Shown one piece after another: positions 19,110-28,376 of a DNA stretch of 35,291 nt; positions within the stretch are counted from its first letter, which is position 1; every line of letters begins with the position of its first letter. Made by a program: the position numbers and the translations under genes. The stretch lies in NCBI GenBank assembly GCA_030590945.1, contig JAUVBY010000011.1, positions 1 through 35,291 of the forward strand. Reading direction: 5' to 3'. Below the pieces are notes generated by a model that saw only the letters and a program-made list of their open reading frames with translations, ran no database searches and had not been told where the DNA came from. Origin of the DNA: Gammaproteobacteria bacterium. GTDB taxonomy: Bacteria; Pseudomonadota; Gammaproteobacteria; Arenicellales; Poriferihabitantaceae.

Positions 19110-19889
19110 ATGAAACTCCACTCACGCATCAACGGCAAAGACGATAGCGCCCTTATCATTCTACCCGGCCTGCTCGGCTCCTCCGCAAACTGGCAATCCA
19201 TCGCCAAACGAATGGGGCGACGGCGCACCGTCTATACTCTGGACATGCGCAACCACGGACAATCACCGTGGTCGGACAGCATGACTTATCCCGCCATGGC
19301 CATTGATGTAGCTGAATTTATCGCTACTCTGGATCACAGGGATATCTGTCTGTTAGGACATAGCATGGGGGGCAAGGTTGCAATGCGCCTCGCATTTAAC
19401 ACGCCGCAACTCATCGATTCACTCATCATTGCTGATATTGCACCAGTGAGCTACGAACACGATTTCGATGACCTCATCACAGCCATGATTGAGCTGGATG
19501 TATCTTCTATTACCCGACGATCTGACGCCGATGTTGCCCTGGCTGCTTCTGTTTCTAGCCCGGCTATCAGGGCATTTTTGTTGCATAACCTGAGCTTTGA
19601 TACTGAACAGGGCAGCTACACCTGGCGCCCGAATTTAAACGTTCTACTCAACGTCATGCCCGAAATTACGGGCTTTTCCTTATCCGGTACAGACGAATTT
19701 AGCAAACCTTCCTTGTTTATACACGGTGCCAATTCCGACTATGTTACGCCTGCCAGCAGGAAACTCATTTCACAACGCTTCCAGGGAGCCTCACTTGATA
19801 AACTGGAAAACGCAGGGCACTGGTTGCACGCAGAACAGCCCGCTGCATTCATCGAGCACTGCGAAGCTTTTTTATCGCACGACTACTGA
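19110..19889 (+). CDS. Alpha/beta-fold hydrolase (YbfF-like esterase)
   Basis: LILPGLLGSSANWQSIAKRM, DMRNHGQSPWSDSMTYPAMAIDV, nucleophile elbow GHSMGGKVAM, terminal GHWLHAEQPAAF. Confidence 0.88.
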   Translation: MKLHSRINGKDDSALIILPGLLGSSANWQSIAKRMGRRRTVYTLDMRNHGQSPWSDSMTYPAMAIDVAEFIATLDHRDICLLGHSMGGKVAMRLAFNTPQLIDSLIIADIAPVSYEHDFDDLITAMIELDVSSITRRSDADVALAASVSSPAIRAFLLHNLSFDTEQGSYTWRPNLNVLLNVMPEITGFSLSGTDEFSKPSLFIHGANSDYVTPASRKLISQRFQGASLDKLENAGHWLHAEQPAAFIEHCEAFLSHDY

Positions 19890-19895
19890 TTTTAA

Positions 19896-19925
19896 TTGGT
19901 CTACAAAAGACAGATTTCGTATAAT
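19896..19925 (+). promoter_or_regulatory. Candidate sigma70 promoter (TTGGTC-18 bp-TATAAT) upstream of ispB
   Basis: Direct reading of the intergenic region 19890-19967. Confidence 0.45.
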
Positions 19926-19967
19926 CCTAAAATCCTCAGTTGATCGCTGCGAGTAAACATTAAAAAT

Positions 19968-21002
19968 TTGAAATTTATGAATGAATTTGACATGACAGGC
20001 ATTCACCCGGTCAGTTCGCAACCTGAAGCAAAGTCGCTACTGACCTCTGCAAGCAATCTGGTTGGCAACGAGATAGAAGCGGTCAATCAGCTGATTCGCC
20101 AGGAGATGAATTCTGATATTGCGCTGATAAACACGCTCGGCGAATACATTATCCAGGCGGGGGGCAAGCGCTTACGCCCGCTTATTCTGCTGCTCAGCGC
20201 CAAAGCACTCGCCTATGAGGGCGAGCATCACCTTACGCTGGCAGCCGTGATCGAGTTCATTCATACCGCTACCCTGCTGCATGACGACGTAGTGGATGCC
20301 TCAGCGCTGCGCCGTGGCAACCCCACTGCGAACGATATATGGGGTAATGAAGCCAGCGTACTAGTCGGTGATTTCCTGTATTCACGATCCTTTGAGATGA
20401 TGGTACGCGCAGGCAGCATGCCGGTGATGGACATCATGTCAGTCACCACCAACGTCATCGCTGAAGGTGAAGTGCTACAGCTTCTAAATGCTCATGTTGC
20501 TGAAACGACGGAAGCGGCCTACCTGGACACCATTTACCGTAAAACCGCACGACTGTTTGAATCTGCTGCGCAACTCGGCGGTGTAATCGCTAATGCAAAC
20601 GCAGCTCAGGCCGAGGCGTTGGCAAGTTACGGAAAACACCTGGGTAACGCCTTTCAGTTAATCGACGATTTACTGGATTACCAGTCAAGCAGTGAAGAAA
20701 TGGGTAAAAACGCCGGCGATGATCTCGCAGAAGGCAAACCCACCCTGCCCCTGATTGAAGCTATGCGTTGCGGCACGGCGGAACAGAAAGATTTAATAAA
20801 AACTGCAATCGAAAACGGCGAGATCGAAAAACTGGATGTGATTTTGGAAATTGTCCAGCAAACCGGCGCGCTGAACTACACGCAAGACGCGGCGCAATCC
20901 GAGTCACAAGCTGCCATTACAGCCATCGCGCCCCTACCTGAATCAAAGTACAAAGACGCGTTAATCGACCTCGCACACTTCTCGATTTCCCGCTCGTTCT
21001 GA
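19968..21002 (+). CDS. ispB: Polyprenyl synthetase (octaprenyl diphosphate synthase-like)
   Basis: GGKRLRPLILLL, LLHDDVVDASALRRG first Asp-rich motif, GNAFQLIDDLLDYQ second Asp-rich motif. Confidence 0.92.
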   Translation: MKFMNEFDMTGIHPVSSQPEAKSLLTSASNLVGNEIEAVNQLIRQEMNSDIALINTLGEYIIQAGGKRLRPLILLLSAKALAYEGEHHLTLAAVIEFIHTATLLHDDVVDASALRRGNPTANDIWGNEASVLVGDFLYSRSFEMMVRAGSMPVMDIMSVTTNVIAEGEVLQLLNAHVAETTEAAYLDTIYRKTARLFESAAQLGGVIANANAAQAEALASYGKHLGNAFQLIDDLLDYQSSSEEMGKNAGDDLAEGKPTLPLIEAMRCGTAEQKDLIKTAIENGEIEKLDVILEIVQQTGALNYTQDAAQSESQAAITAIAPLPESKYKDALIDLAHFSISRSF

Positions 21003-21009
21003 GAATCAT

Positions 21010-21038
21010 TTGGTGGATAAGCGTAGCGCATCCACCAA
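21010..21038. repeat. Palindromic dispersed repeat TTGGTGGAT-AAGCGTAGCGC-ATCCACCAA (possible bidirectional terminator)
   Basis: Perfect 9-bp arms; lies between convergent ispB and aacS; reverse complement matches 8189-8214. Confidence 0.75.
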
Positions 21039-21096
21039 TATAAGCAATAGGAAGTTAAGCGTGCGAATGAATATCGAATTGAACGTTGTGCAGCTT

Positions 21097-23040
21097 TTAG
21101 TTCAGTTCTTGTAAACCTTTATAAAATTCCAGGGCCTCCGGGTTGGCCAGGGAATGGATATTTTTGACCAGCCGGCCATGGATCACTTCACGAACCGCCA
21201 GTTCTACAATCTTGCCGGATTTGGTGCGTGGAATTTCCTGCACCTGAATCACTTTTGCGGGCACGTGTCGGGGTGTGCACCGGGTGCGAACCGTTAGTTT
21301 GATTTTTTTTGTTAACTCGTCATCCAGGTGTAATTCATTCTGCAACACTACGAACAAAATGACGCGCACATCGTCTTCCCAAGCCTGGCCGACGACAATA
21401 CTTTCAAGCACTTCATCGAGTTGTTCCACGTGTCGATAAATTTCGGCGGTTCCAATGCGTACGCCACCGGGATTTAGCGTCGCGTCTGAACGACCATAAA
21501 TAATGACACCACCTTCGGGCGTGAGTGAAACATAATCGCCGTGGTGCCATACATTTTCATACACCGCAAAATATGCATCATGGTATTTCTGCCCTCCCTC
21601 GTCACCCCAAAAAAAAGCCGGCTGCGATGGAAAGGTTTGCGTACAAACCAGCTCGCCCTTTTTATCCGTAATAGCGTTACCTTCGTCATCGTATACTTCG
21701 ACCGCCATGCCCAGACCACGGCACTGGCTTTGTCCGCGGTAGACCGGCAAGATCGGACACCCCAGCACAAAGCAGGACATGATATCGGTTCCTCCGGAAA
21801 TTGAAGACAAACACACATCCTGCTTGATCGAATCGTAAACAAAATCAAAACTCTCAGGCGCCAGCACAGACCCTGTAGAACAAATCGTACGCACACTGTC
21901 CAGCGCGTGTGTTTTGGCGGGCTCATAAGCGTGTTTCTTCAGCGCGTCAATATATTTAGCTGAGGTTCCAAACATACTTATGCCCACTTCATCTGCATAA
22001 TCCCACAGTACATTTCCGCCCGGATAGAAGGGTGAACCATCGTATAAAACCAACGCTGCACGGGAGGCCAGAACTGAAGCTAGCCAGTTCCACATCATCC
22101 AGCCACAGGTAGTGAAATAAAACACTTTGTCGCCGGGTTTTATATCGCAATGCAGTTGATGCTCCTTGCGATGTTGTAACAGGCTCCCGCCAACCTTGTG
22201 CGTGATGCATTTGGGTTGGCCCGTAGTGCCGGAGGAATACAGTATAAACAGCGGGTCATTGAAGTTGCAGGCAACAAATTCCAGTGTCTGACTTGCATCA
22301 CCGCTGAGTAAATCAGACCAGTCTAATAATCCATCTGCCGACTCTACACCCAGAAACGATACATTCACGACACATTCGAGCGAATCGATTGCATTATGAA
22401 TATCGGTCACCTTCTGACGAATATCTACGCTTTTTCCGTTGTAAAAATATCCGTCCTGGGTAAACAGTATTTTGGGCCTGGTCTGGCCAAAGCGTTCGAT
22501 TACGCTTTGCGCACCAAAATCCGGTGAGGTAGAAGTCCAGATGGCCCCCAGACTTGTCGCTGCCAGCATGGCGACCACGGTTTCGGGTATATTCGCCATG
22601 TACGCTGCCACCCGATCACCCTTGACGATGCCCTGTGATTTCAGCCAGCTGGCGACGACGGAGACCTGATCATGTAGTTGTTGATACGTCAGGCTGGAAT
22701 CGCGCTTATTTTCCGCCTTAAAGTATATTGCGATCTCGTTTGAATACGTTTGCAGCAGGTTTTCGGCGTAATTCAGTCGCGCGTCGGGAAACCAAACCGC
22801 GTTTTCAATATCATTACCGTCGATCAATATCCTGTCGCCCTTTTCACCCACAATACCGGCAAAATCCCAATAGCAAGACCAGAAGGCTTCCTTTTCACTG
22901 ATCGACCATTGGTAGAGTTGATCATACGCTTCGATCAGCAGTCCACATTTTTTGTTTACGTAGCTTATAAACGCACTAATTTCAGTAGATTTTATACGCG
23001 ACGCATCCGGCGTCCATAACATCGATTCGGCAGCAATCAT
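21097..23040 (-). CDS. Acetoacetate-CoA ligase (acetoacetyl-CoA synthetase)
   Basis: N-terminal LWTPDASRIKSTEISAFI, YSSGTTGQPKCITHKVGGSLLQHRKEHQLHCDIKPGDK, GGTDI, GRSDATLNPGGVRIGTAEIY, PRTKSGKIVE. Confidence 0.93.
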   Translation of the reverse strand: MIAAESMLWTPDASRIKSTEISAFISYVNKKCGLLIEAYDQLYQWSISEKEAFWSCYWDFAGIVGEKGDRILIDGNDIENAVWFPDARLNYAENLLQTYSNEIAIYFKAENKRDSSLTYQQLHDQVSVVASWLKSQGIVKGDRVAAYMANIPETVVAMLAATSLGAIWTSTSPDFGAQSVIERFGQTRPKILFTQDGYFYNGKSVDIRQKVTDIHNAIDSLECVVNVSFLGVESADGLLDWSDLLSGDASQTLEFVACNFNDPLFILYSSGTTGQPKCITHKVGGSLLQHRKEHQLHCDIKPGDKVFYFTTCGWMMWNWLASVLASRAALVLYDGSPFYPGGNVLWDYADEVGISMFGTSAKYIDALKKHAYEPAKTHALDSVRTICSTGSVLAPESFDFVYDSIKQDVCLSSISGGTDIMSCFVLGCPILPVYRGQSQCRGLGMAVEVYDDEGNAITDKKGELVCTQTFPSQPAFFWGDEGGQKYHDAYFAVYENVWHHGDYVSLTPEGGVIIYGRSDATLNPGGVRIGTAEIYRHVEQLDEVLESIVVGQAWEDDVRVILFVVLQNELHLDDELTKKIKLTVRTRCTPRHVPAKVIQVQEIPRTKSGKIVELAVREVIHGRLVKNIHSLANPEALEFYKGLQELN

Positions 23041-23124
23041 TGGATAGAAGGGTCAGGAAAGATTTCCGGGAAACGAGAAATGTGTATCTTCAAGGCTTGA
23101 AGCGCATTTCGAATTCCCTTCGTT

Positions 23125-23208
23125 CCCCCTTTGTACCAGAGGGCATCGTCAAAGCTCCCCTCTTTATCAGAGGGTGTCGTAAAAGCTCCCCTCTTTACCA
23201 AAGAGGGG
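23125..23208 (+). repeat. Three degenerate tandem units, 31-bp period, ending in palindrome CCCCTCTTT-ACC-AAAGAGGGG (23188-23208)
   Basis: Units begin about 23126, 23157/23158 and 23188; each has (C)CCCT(C)TTT...AGAGGG...TCGTCAAAGCT/TCGTAAAAGCT. Confidence 0.75.
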
Positions 23209-23282
23209 CTGGGGGAGATTTGCATGCTAGACAAAACCCCGCACTATCAAGATGTTATTTGACATTCTAAATTCCCCTCAGT

Positions 23283-23301
23283 CCCCCTTTTCCAAAGGGG
23301 G
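23283..23301. repeat. Palindrome CCCCCTTT-TCC-AAAGGGGG, same repeat family
   Basis: Perfect 8-bp arms read directly. Confidence 0.7.
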
Positions 23302-23353
23302 AAGCTTTTTCTTTACTTTTGCGGCACCCTCTACCGGGGGGAGGAAACACCAT

Positions 23354-23812
23354 TCAAGCTGCGCGGCGCTGCTCATCCTGGAGCTGTCGTACCAGTGGAT
23401 ACAAACCCTCGGTTTCTTTTTGTATTCGATCCAGAATTATCGTAAACATTTGCTCAGAATCCTGCAGGAATTGATCGTAGCCTTTGCCCTTGCCACCAAA
23501 GGAAAATCTATTGTCGGATTTATTGCACCATTTTGAAGTATACTGTTTCATGATACGCCGAATCTCAACCGTGCCATTCATGAAGCTTTTTGCGGTATTA
23601 TTCAGCTTAACATCGTCGCTTAACAATAATTCGCTATACAGATTTCGGTCCACTACATCCATGTGCTGATTGACCTCGTTCATGTATTTGCTAAACAAAT
23701 GACAGCATTCTCCGTTGTCACAAAGCGTTCGCTCGGTGAGAACGTGGCCCAGCAGGTTTGATAGTTCGGTTATTTTGTGGTTCTGCGTATGCAGTTCTTC
23801 ATAGCTAATCAT
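23354..23812 (-). CDS. Hemerythrin-like (HHE domain) protein
   Basis: Helical protein with H and H/E spacing like hemerythrin: QNHKITELSNLL, NQHMDVVDRNLYSELL, IQKETEGLYPLV. Confidence 0.6.
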   Translation of the reverse strand: MISYEELHTQNHKITELSNLLGHVLTERTLCDNGECCHLFSKYMNEVNQHMDVVDRNLYSELLLSDDVKLNNTAKSFMNGTVEIRRIMKQYTSKWCNKSDNRFSFGGKGKGYDQFLQDSEQMFTIILDRIQKETEGLYPLVRQLQDEQRRAA

Positions 23813-24004
23813 TTAACGTCTCCTTTGGTTAATGCACATCATGCCCAATATATCGGGCGACGCGCGTTCCCTGCCGAAGTTTTAACTACAGCCGGGAATA
23901 ATCACCCTGAAGATAGTGCAGAATGATTTCGCAGTCAAGAAACAACCGCATATTATGAACTACTATATTTGCCTGCAGCCCAAAGATGTTCGCTATAGCC
24001 CAAT

Positions 24005-24757
24005 CTAGCGAATATATCCGGGTTTAAACCTTATCTTTTCTGCGCGGCCGGTCAGGTGCTGATTCAGACGCTTATGTACCAGACCTGCGAGCCAGAATAT
24101 CAGGATAGATAAAACCAGGAAATACAGCGCCGCAACACTAAAATGTAAAAATACGTTGTAATCGCGTTCAAATAATTCGCCGGCCTTGTTCATCAAATCT
24201 TTCTGCTCGTTAACCACGGGCAGCGTAAAATAGACCAGCGTGGTGGCATGAAATAAAAACACCATCTCATTGGTATAAGCTGGCCAGGCCAGGCGTAACA
24301 TATTGGGCCAGGTGACGCTGCGAAATACACTCCATCGGCCCATACCCATTGCCGATGCAGCTTCTACCTCACCTTTAGGAACGGTTTTGAGTGCGCCGTA
24401 AAATATCTCCGCGCCGTACGCGCTGGTATTCAAGACCAATACCATAGGCCCGAGAAACAAGGGGTGCAAGACGACTCCATCAATCCCCCAGGGCTTAAGA
24501 TATGCCTGGTTCAGCGCAAGCATCATCGAATAAAACATAAAAAACTGTATAAACAGTGGCGAGCCCCGGAATGCATAAATATAACCCCGGGAAAGCCGGG
24601 ATATGATTTTAAATCGACTCGCTTTACCCAGCGCCAGCAAGACAGCCAGTGGAAAACCAACCGGGATTGACGCTAAGGCGAAATACAGGTTGAATAATGC
24701 TGGCCTGGCCAGGGTAGCGATATCCTGAACAAAAGCCGATTGCAGTATGGCTTCCAT
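24005..24757 (-). CDS. Polar amino-acid ABC transporter permease (HisM/ArtM-like)
   Basis: YAFRGSPLFIQFFMFY, AYGAEIFYGALKTVPKGEVEAASAMGMGRWSVFRSVTWPNMLRLAWPAYTNE (EAA motif). Confidence 0.9.
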   Translation of the reverse strand: MEAILQSAFVQDIATLARPALFNLYFALASIPVGFPLAVLLALGKASRFKIISRLSRGYIYAFRGSPLFIQFFMFYSMMLALNQAYLKPWGIDGVVLHPLFLGPMVLVLNTSAYGAEIFYGALKTVPKGEVEAASAMGMGRWSVFRSVTWPNMLRLAWPAYTNEMVFLFHATTLVYFTLPVVNEQKDLMNKAGELFERDYNVFLHFSVAALYFLVLSILIFWLAGLVHKRLNQHLTGRAEKIRFKPGYIR

Positions 24758-24760
24758 ACC

Positions 24761-25606
24761 CTAGTCAGATCCAGCCAGAGACATTCCCCGGCTCGCCCGG
24801 GCCTGCAACGCGGCAAAAAAACGCTCTGACAGCATCGTCATCACGATAAAGAATACAAATAAAACCAGGTAATACTTCCAGCGCCAGTCAGGATGCACCA
24901 GGCCGACCCTGGAATAATAGTTGGCTGAACCCAGGCGTGCAGCCCATTGTACGATATCTGCTATTTGCAACAAGGATAACAGGGAGGTCGCTTTGAGTAG
25001 CAGCATCCAGACATTGGACAAACCCGGTAGCGCGTATACCCACATTTGGCGCACTTTAAACCGCCAGAATACCTGCCTGGGCGTAAACCCATACGCGGCC
25101 GCAGCTTCGAGCTGCCCTTTGGGCACGGCCTGCATGGCACCGTGAATCACGTTCGCTGCAAATGCCCCGTACACTATACCCAACGATACACACGCCATAA
25201 TCAGGTAGTCGGTAGTGGTTAAAAACCATTGCGCTGCTTCACAAGGCGGCCACTGTGTCGCAGCGGCCAATACCTCAGGCTCACACACTGAACGCGCGAG
25301 AAAATATTCCACCGCCTGCTCAAACGCCAGCGGGAAAAACAAAATAAATAAAACATCCGGCACACCACGCACAATGGTGGTGTAGAAATCGCCGATCAGC
25401 TTAAAAGGCATAATCCGCGATTGCTTAAGTGCAGCTCCAACCAGACCAAACAAAACCGCAACCGTCGCCCCACCGATCGCTGCAATCAGGGTAAATCGAA
25501 TACTGGCGTACCAGGCTAAATGCTTGCCATTGGTGATATAGGCAAGGCTGGAGCGTACATCTTCACTGAACAGGCCTGAAAGCCAGTCGGGTAGAGTCTC
25601 CAGCAT
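24761..25606 (-). CDS. Polar amino-acid ABC transporter permease (HisQ/ArtQ-like)
   Basis: YTTIVRGVPDVLFILFFPL, VIHGAMQAVPKGQLEAAAAYGFTPRQVFWRFKVRQMWVYALPGLSN. Confidence 0.9.
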   Translation of the reverse strand: MLETLPDWLSGLFSEDVRSSLAYITNGKHLAWYASIRFTLIAAIGGATVAVLFGLVGAALKQSRIMPFKLIGDFYTTIVRGVPDVLFILFFPLAFEQAVEYFLARSVCEPEVLAAATQWPPCEAAQWFLTTTDYLIMACVSLGIVYGAFAANVIHGAMQAVPKGQLEAAAAYGFTPRQVFWRFKVRQMWVYALPGLSNVWMLLLKATSLLSLLQIADIVQWAARLGSANYYSRVGLVHPDWRWKYYLVLFVFFIVMTMLSERFFAALQARASRGMSLAGSD

Positions 25607-25671
25607 GATTATCTCAATTAAATATTCGCCCGCCGAACCAAAAGCGGGCGAAACGCTTAATAGCTAAGGCC

Positions 25672-26424
25672 TTATTGAGCGTAGAAAGGTCCGTTATCAA
25701 AATACTCCTTGATCAATTTATCCACGGTGCCATTGGCCTTCAAAGCAGCAATCGCCGCATTCATTTTAACGGCAAGATCCGTATCGTCCTTGCGCATACC
25801 AATACCCACACCACCACCGATTCGAACGCCTTCACCCACAAATGCAAGCGCGCCAGCGGAAGCCTCAATCACCGGATTGAGCGGGTCACCGTCAGCGAGT
25901 AACAAATCGAGATTCCCGGCGGCCAGATCTGCGACCGAATCGTCAAAGGTTTTGAATGACATGATGGTGTTATTGGCACCAAAATGCTCCTCCGCATACG
26001 CTGCTTGAATGGTGGCACCCTGAACGCCAATTTTCTTACCGCTCAGACTCATCATGTCAAAACTCATACCGGCCGCTGCAGCATATTTTGAAGGCTCAGA
26101 CGGATAGTACTCTTCGCTGAAATTAATCGTTTGCTTGCGCTCATCGGTAATCGACATGCCGGCCATGATCGCATCATAGTTACCCGCCACCAGATTCGGA
26201 ATAATTGAATCCCACTCGTTTGCTACAAATTCACAGGTCAAACCGGCTTCAGCACATAAAGCATTACCCAGATCGATTTCATAGCCCGCCAGCTTACCGT
26301 TGTCATCTACATAGTTGTACGGTGCGTAAGCGCCTTCGGTACCGATACGTACCGTCTCAGACATCGCGGGCGTTGCGATAACGGCAGACGCCAATACCAT
26401 AGATAGTAATATTTTTTTCATCAT
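25672..26424 (-). CDS. Polar amino-acid ABC transporter substrate-binding protein (lysine/arginine/ornithine/histidine-type)
   Basis: Signal peptide MKKILLSMVLASAVIATPAMSE, VRIGTEGAYAPYNYVDDNGKLAGYEIDLGNALC, YDAIMAGMSITDERKQTINFSEEYY. Confidence 0.92.
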   Translation of the reverse strand: MMKKILLSMVLASAVIATPAMSETVRIGTEGAYAPYNYVDDNGKLAGYEIDLGNALCAEAGLTCEFVANEWDSIIPNLVAGNYDAIMAGMSITDERKQTINFSEEYYPSEPSKYAAAAGMSFDMMSLSGKKIGVQGATIQAAYAEEHFGANNTIMSFKTFDDSVADLAAGNLDLLLADGDPLNPVIEASAGALAFVGEGVRIGGGVGIGMRKDDTDLAVKMNAAIAALKANGTVDKLIKEYFDNGPFYAQ

Positions 26425-26469
26425 TTTCTCCTCTGCCTCTAAATTTAGGTCCAGAAATAAGCGATGAGG

Positions 26470-27243
26470 CTAAGCCGCTGCTCTGGATAAAAACTGCTGT
26501 AAGCGCCGCGATTTTGGCGACGCAAACAATTCTTTAGGATCACCTTGTTCTTCGATTTTACCATCGTGTAAAAACAGGGTTTTATTCGATACATCGCGCG
26601 CAAAACTCATTTCATGCGTGACGACAATCATGGTCGTGCCTTCTTCTGCGAGCTGGTGCATGACCGCCAATACTTCACCCACCAGTTCCGGATCCAGCGC
26701 GGATGTAGGTTCGTCAAATAAAATCGCCTCCGGCCGCATTGCAAGGGCACGCGCGATTGCTGCCCGTTGCTGTTGCCCGCCGGACAAGAATGCAGGATAA
26801 ACATCCGCCTTATCGACAATCCCGACTTTCTCTAAAAATTCCATGCCGTTATCATGTGCTTCTTGTCGGGATAAGCCCTGCACGCGCATCGGTGCTTCGC
26901 TAACATTTTGTATTACGGTCATGTGTGACCAAAGGTTAAACTGCTGAAAGACCATCGCGATCCGCGAACGCAGAACCTGCACCTGATTTTCATCGTCATA
27001 CACGCGCTGCCCGGCGCGGTTTGTTGAAAACTTTATCGCCTGTCCATCGAGTTCAATTTCCCCCTGATCCGGGGTTTCCAGTAAATTAATACAGCGCAGA
27101 AAGGTGGATTTCCCTGAACCGGATGAGCCGATCAATGAGATCACATCGCCCGAATGTGCGGTTAAAGACATGCCGTGCAAGACTTCAAGCTCACCGAAAT
27201 GCTTGTGGATATTCTGAATCTTAAGGATAGGGGTGGCAGGCAT
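26470..27243 (-). CDS. Polar amino-acid ABC transporter ATP-binding protein (HisP-like)
   Basis: Walker A GSSGSGKST, LSGGQQQRAAIARALAM signature, ILFDEPTSALDPELVGEVL. Confidence 0.94.
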   Translation of the reverse strand: MPATPILKIQNIHKHFGELEVLHGMSLTAHSGDVISLIGSSGSGKSTFLRCINLLETPDQGEIELDGQAIKFSTNRAGQRVYDDENQVQVLRSRIAMVFQQFNLWSHMTVIQNVSEAPMRVQGLSRQEAHDNGMEFLEKVGIVDKADVYPAFLSGGQQQRAAIARALAMRPEAILFDEPTSALDPELVGEVLAVMHQLAEEGTTMIVVTHEMSFARDVSNKTLFLHDGKIEEQGDPKELFASPKSRRLQQFLSRAAA

Positions 27244-27362
27244 CTAGCCGATCATTCATTGTCATTCTTATGAGAGAAGGAAAGGTAATGGATGTATGGC
27301 TAAAAAACAAGCTAAATACACGTTGCCATAGCGAATTTGGGTGTTCCATACAGGAAAACAGC

Positions 27363-27382
27363 TAAGCGAAAAGACTCGCTTA
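27363..27382 (-). terminator. Candidate hairpin terminator (TAAGCGA-6 nt-TCGCTTA) downstream of the DUF455 gene
   Basis: Perfect 7-bp stem; on the minus strand followed by GCTGTTTTCC, only weakly T-rich. Confidence 0.35.
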
Positions 27383-27397
27383 CGGCGCAGATGAATA

Positions 27398-28216
27398 TCA
27401 GCGCGATATGGCCTTATTCCGGCAGGTAGTTTTCAGCCATTCCAGTTCCGTTTTATTGAACCCTGCCCGGCTCCTGTCTTCAAGGTTAACCGGGCATCGA
27501 ACATCACCCTTCAGATAATGATCTACACGCTCAAACCAGGTAGCTTCAGCTTCAACGCCGCGTAATTTGCACAGGTATCGAAACCAGCGCGATCCTGCTT
27601 CAACGTGCGCCACCTCCTCGCGTAGAATTTGGCGCAATATTTTCGCGGTCTGAACATCCCCGGCCCCTTCAAACTGCTTAATCATGGCCGGCGTGACATC
27701 CAGACCCCGGGCCTCCAGGATGCGCGGCACCATAGCCATTCTATCCAGCGGGTCGTGTGCAGTACGCAATGCCATATCCCACAAGCCCTGGTGCGCAGGA
27801 TAATCACCGTATTTGGCATTAAAATCGGCTAGTCGATCCGCCAGCATGAAATAGTGACGCGCCTCATCCGCCGCGACCAGAATCCAGTCACGGTAATACT
27901 GTTCGGGCAAACCCCTGAACCGTATCGCCGCATCAAGCGCCAGGTTGATCGCATTAAATTCAATATGAGAAATGGCGTGCAACAAGGCCAGTCGACCGGC
28001 AGCTGTGCCGCTACCACGGCGTGACAGCTCACGCGGATGAACCAGTTCGGGCTTATCCGGAACACCGGGAGTATTGATGCTGGCGCTGTCCGTAATTAGC
28101 GTGGTGATATCTTCTGCGGATGCGAGTTCTGCTTGTAGTGCGGTAGTTAAGCGACATTTTTGAACCGGGTTAGATTCATGCAGCGCTTCAACAGCCTGAA
28201 TTTGGAAATTCACCAT
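27398..28216 (-). CDS. DUF455 family ferritin-like protein
   Basis: HISHIEFNAINLALDAAIRF, AADEARHYFMLADRL, LREEVAHVEAGSRWFRYLC (E/EH iron-ligand patterns). Start set at MVNFQIQAVEAL (28216); ORF-track extension to 28285 runs into repeat DNA. Confidence 0.85.
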   Translation of the reverse strand: MVNFQIQAVEALHESNPVQKCRLTTALQAELASAEDITTLITDSASINTPGVPDKPELVHPRELSRRGSGTAAGRLALLHAISHIEFNAINLALDAAIRFRGLPEQYYRDWILVAADEARHYFMLADRLADFNAKYGDYPAHQGLWDMALRTAHDPLDRMAMVPRILEARGLDVTPAMIKQFEGAGDVQTAKILRQILREEVAHVEAGSRWFRYLCKLRGVEAEATWFERVDHYLKGDVRCPVNLEDRSRAGFNKTELEWLKTTCRNKAISR

Positions 28217-28303
28217 AAGGGGCACTTGATGTAAAGCTACGTGGTCGCGTAGGATGGCCCATAAAATTATAATGGCTCCGCGCATCCACCAGTTATGAAA
28301 AAT

Positions 28304-28330
28304 GGTAGGTGCGCCACAGGCTTACCTACC
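28304..28330. repeat. Palindromic repeat GGTAGGT-13 nt-ACCTACC
   Basis: 7-bp perfect arms; related in layout to the GGTGGAT...ATCCACC repeats. Confidence 0.55.
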
Positions 28331-28376
28331 CTACTACTAATGTAAATTCGAGTCGAGACTCTAAGTCACTTCCCTG

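Noticed and set aside
21474-21926. 150-aa minus ORF overlapping aacS in another frame
   Set aside because: Same-strand alternate frame within a strongly conserved AMP-forming ligase.
23037-23270. Short ORFs on both strands (e.g. SPSPSLVKRGAF...)
   Set aside because: Translation of palindromic repeat DNA, not a gene.
23125-23301. CRISPR-like array
   Set aside because: Only three degenerate contiguous 31-bp units with no unique spacers and no cas genes nearby; it is a tandem palindromic repeat.
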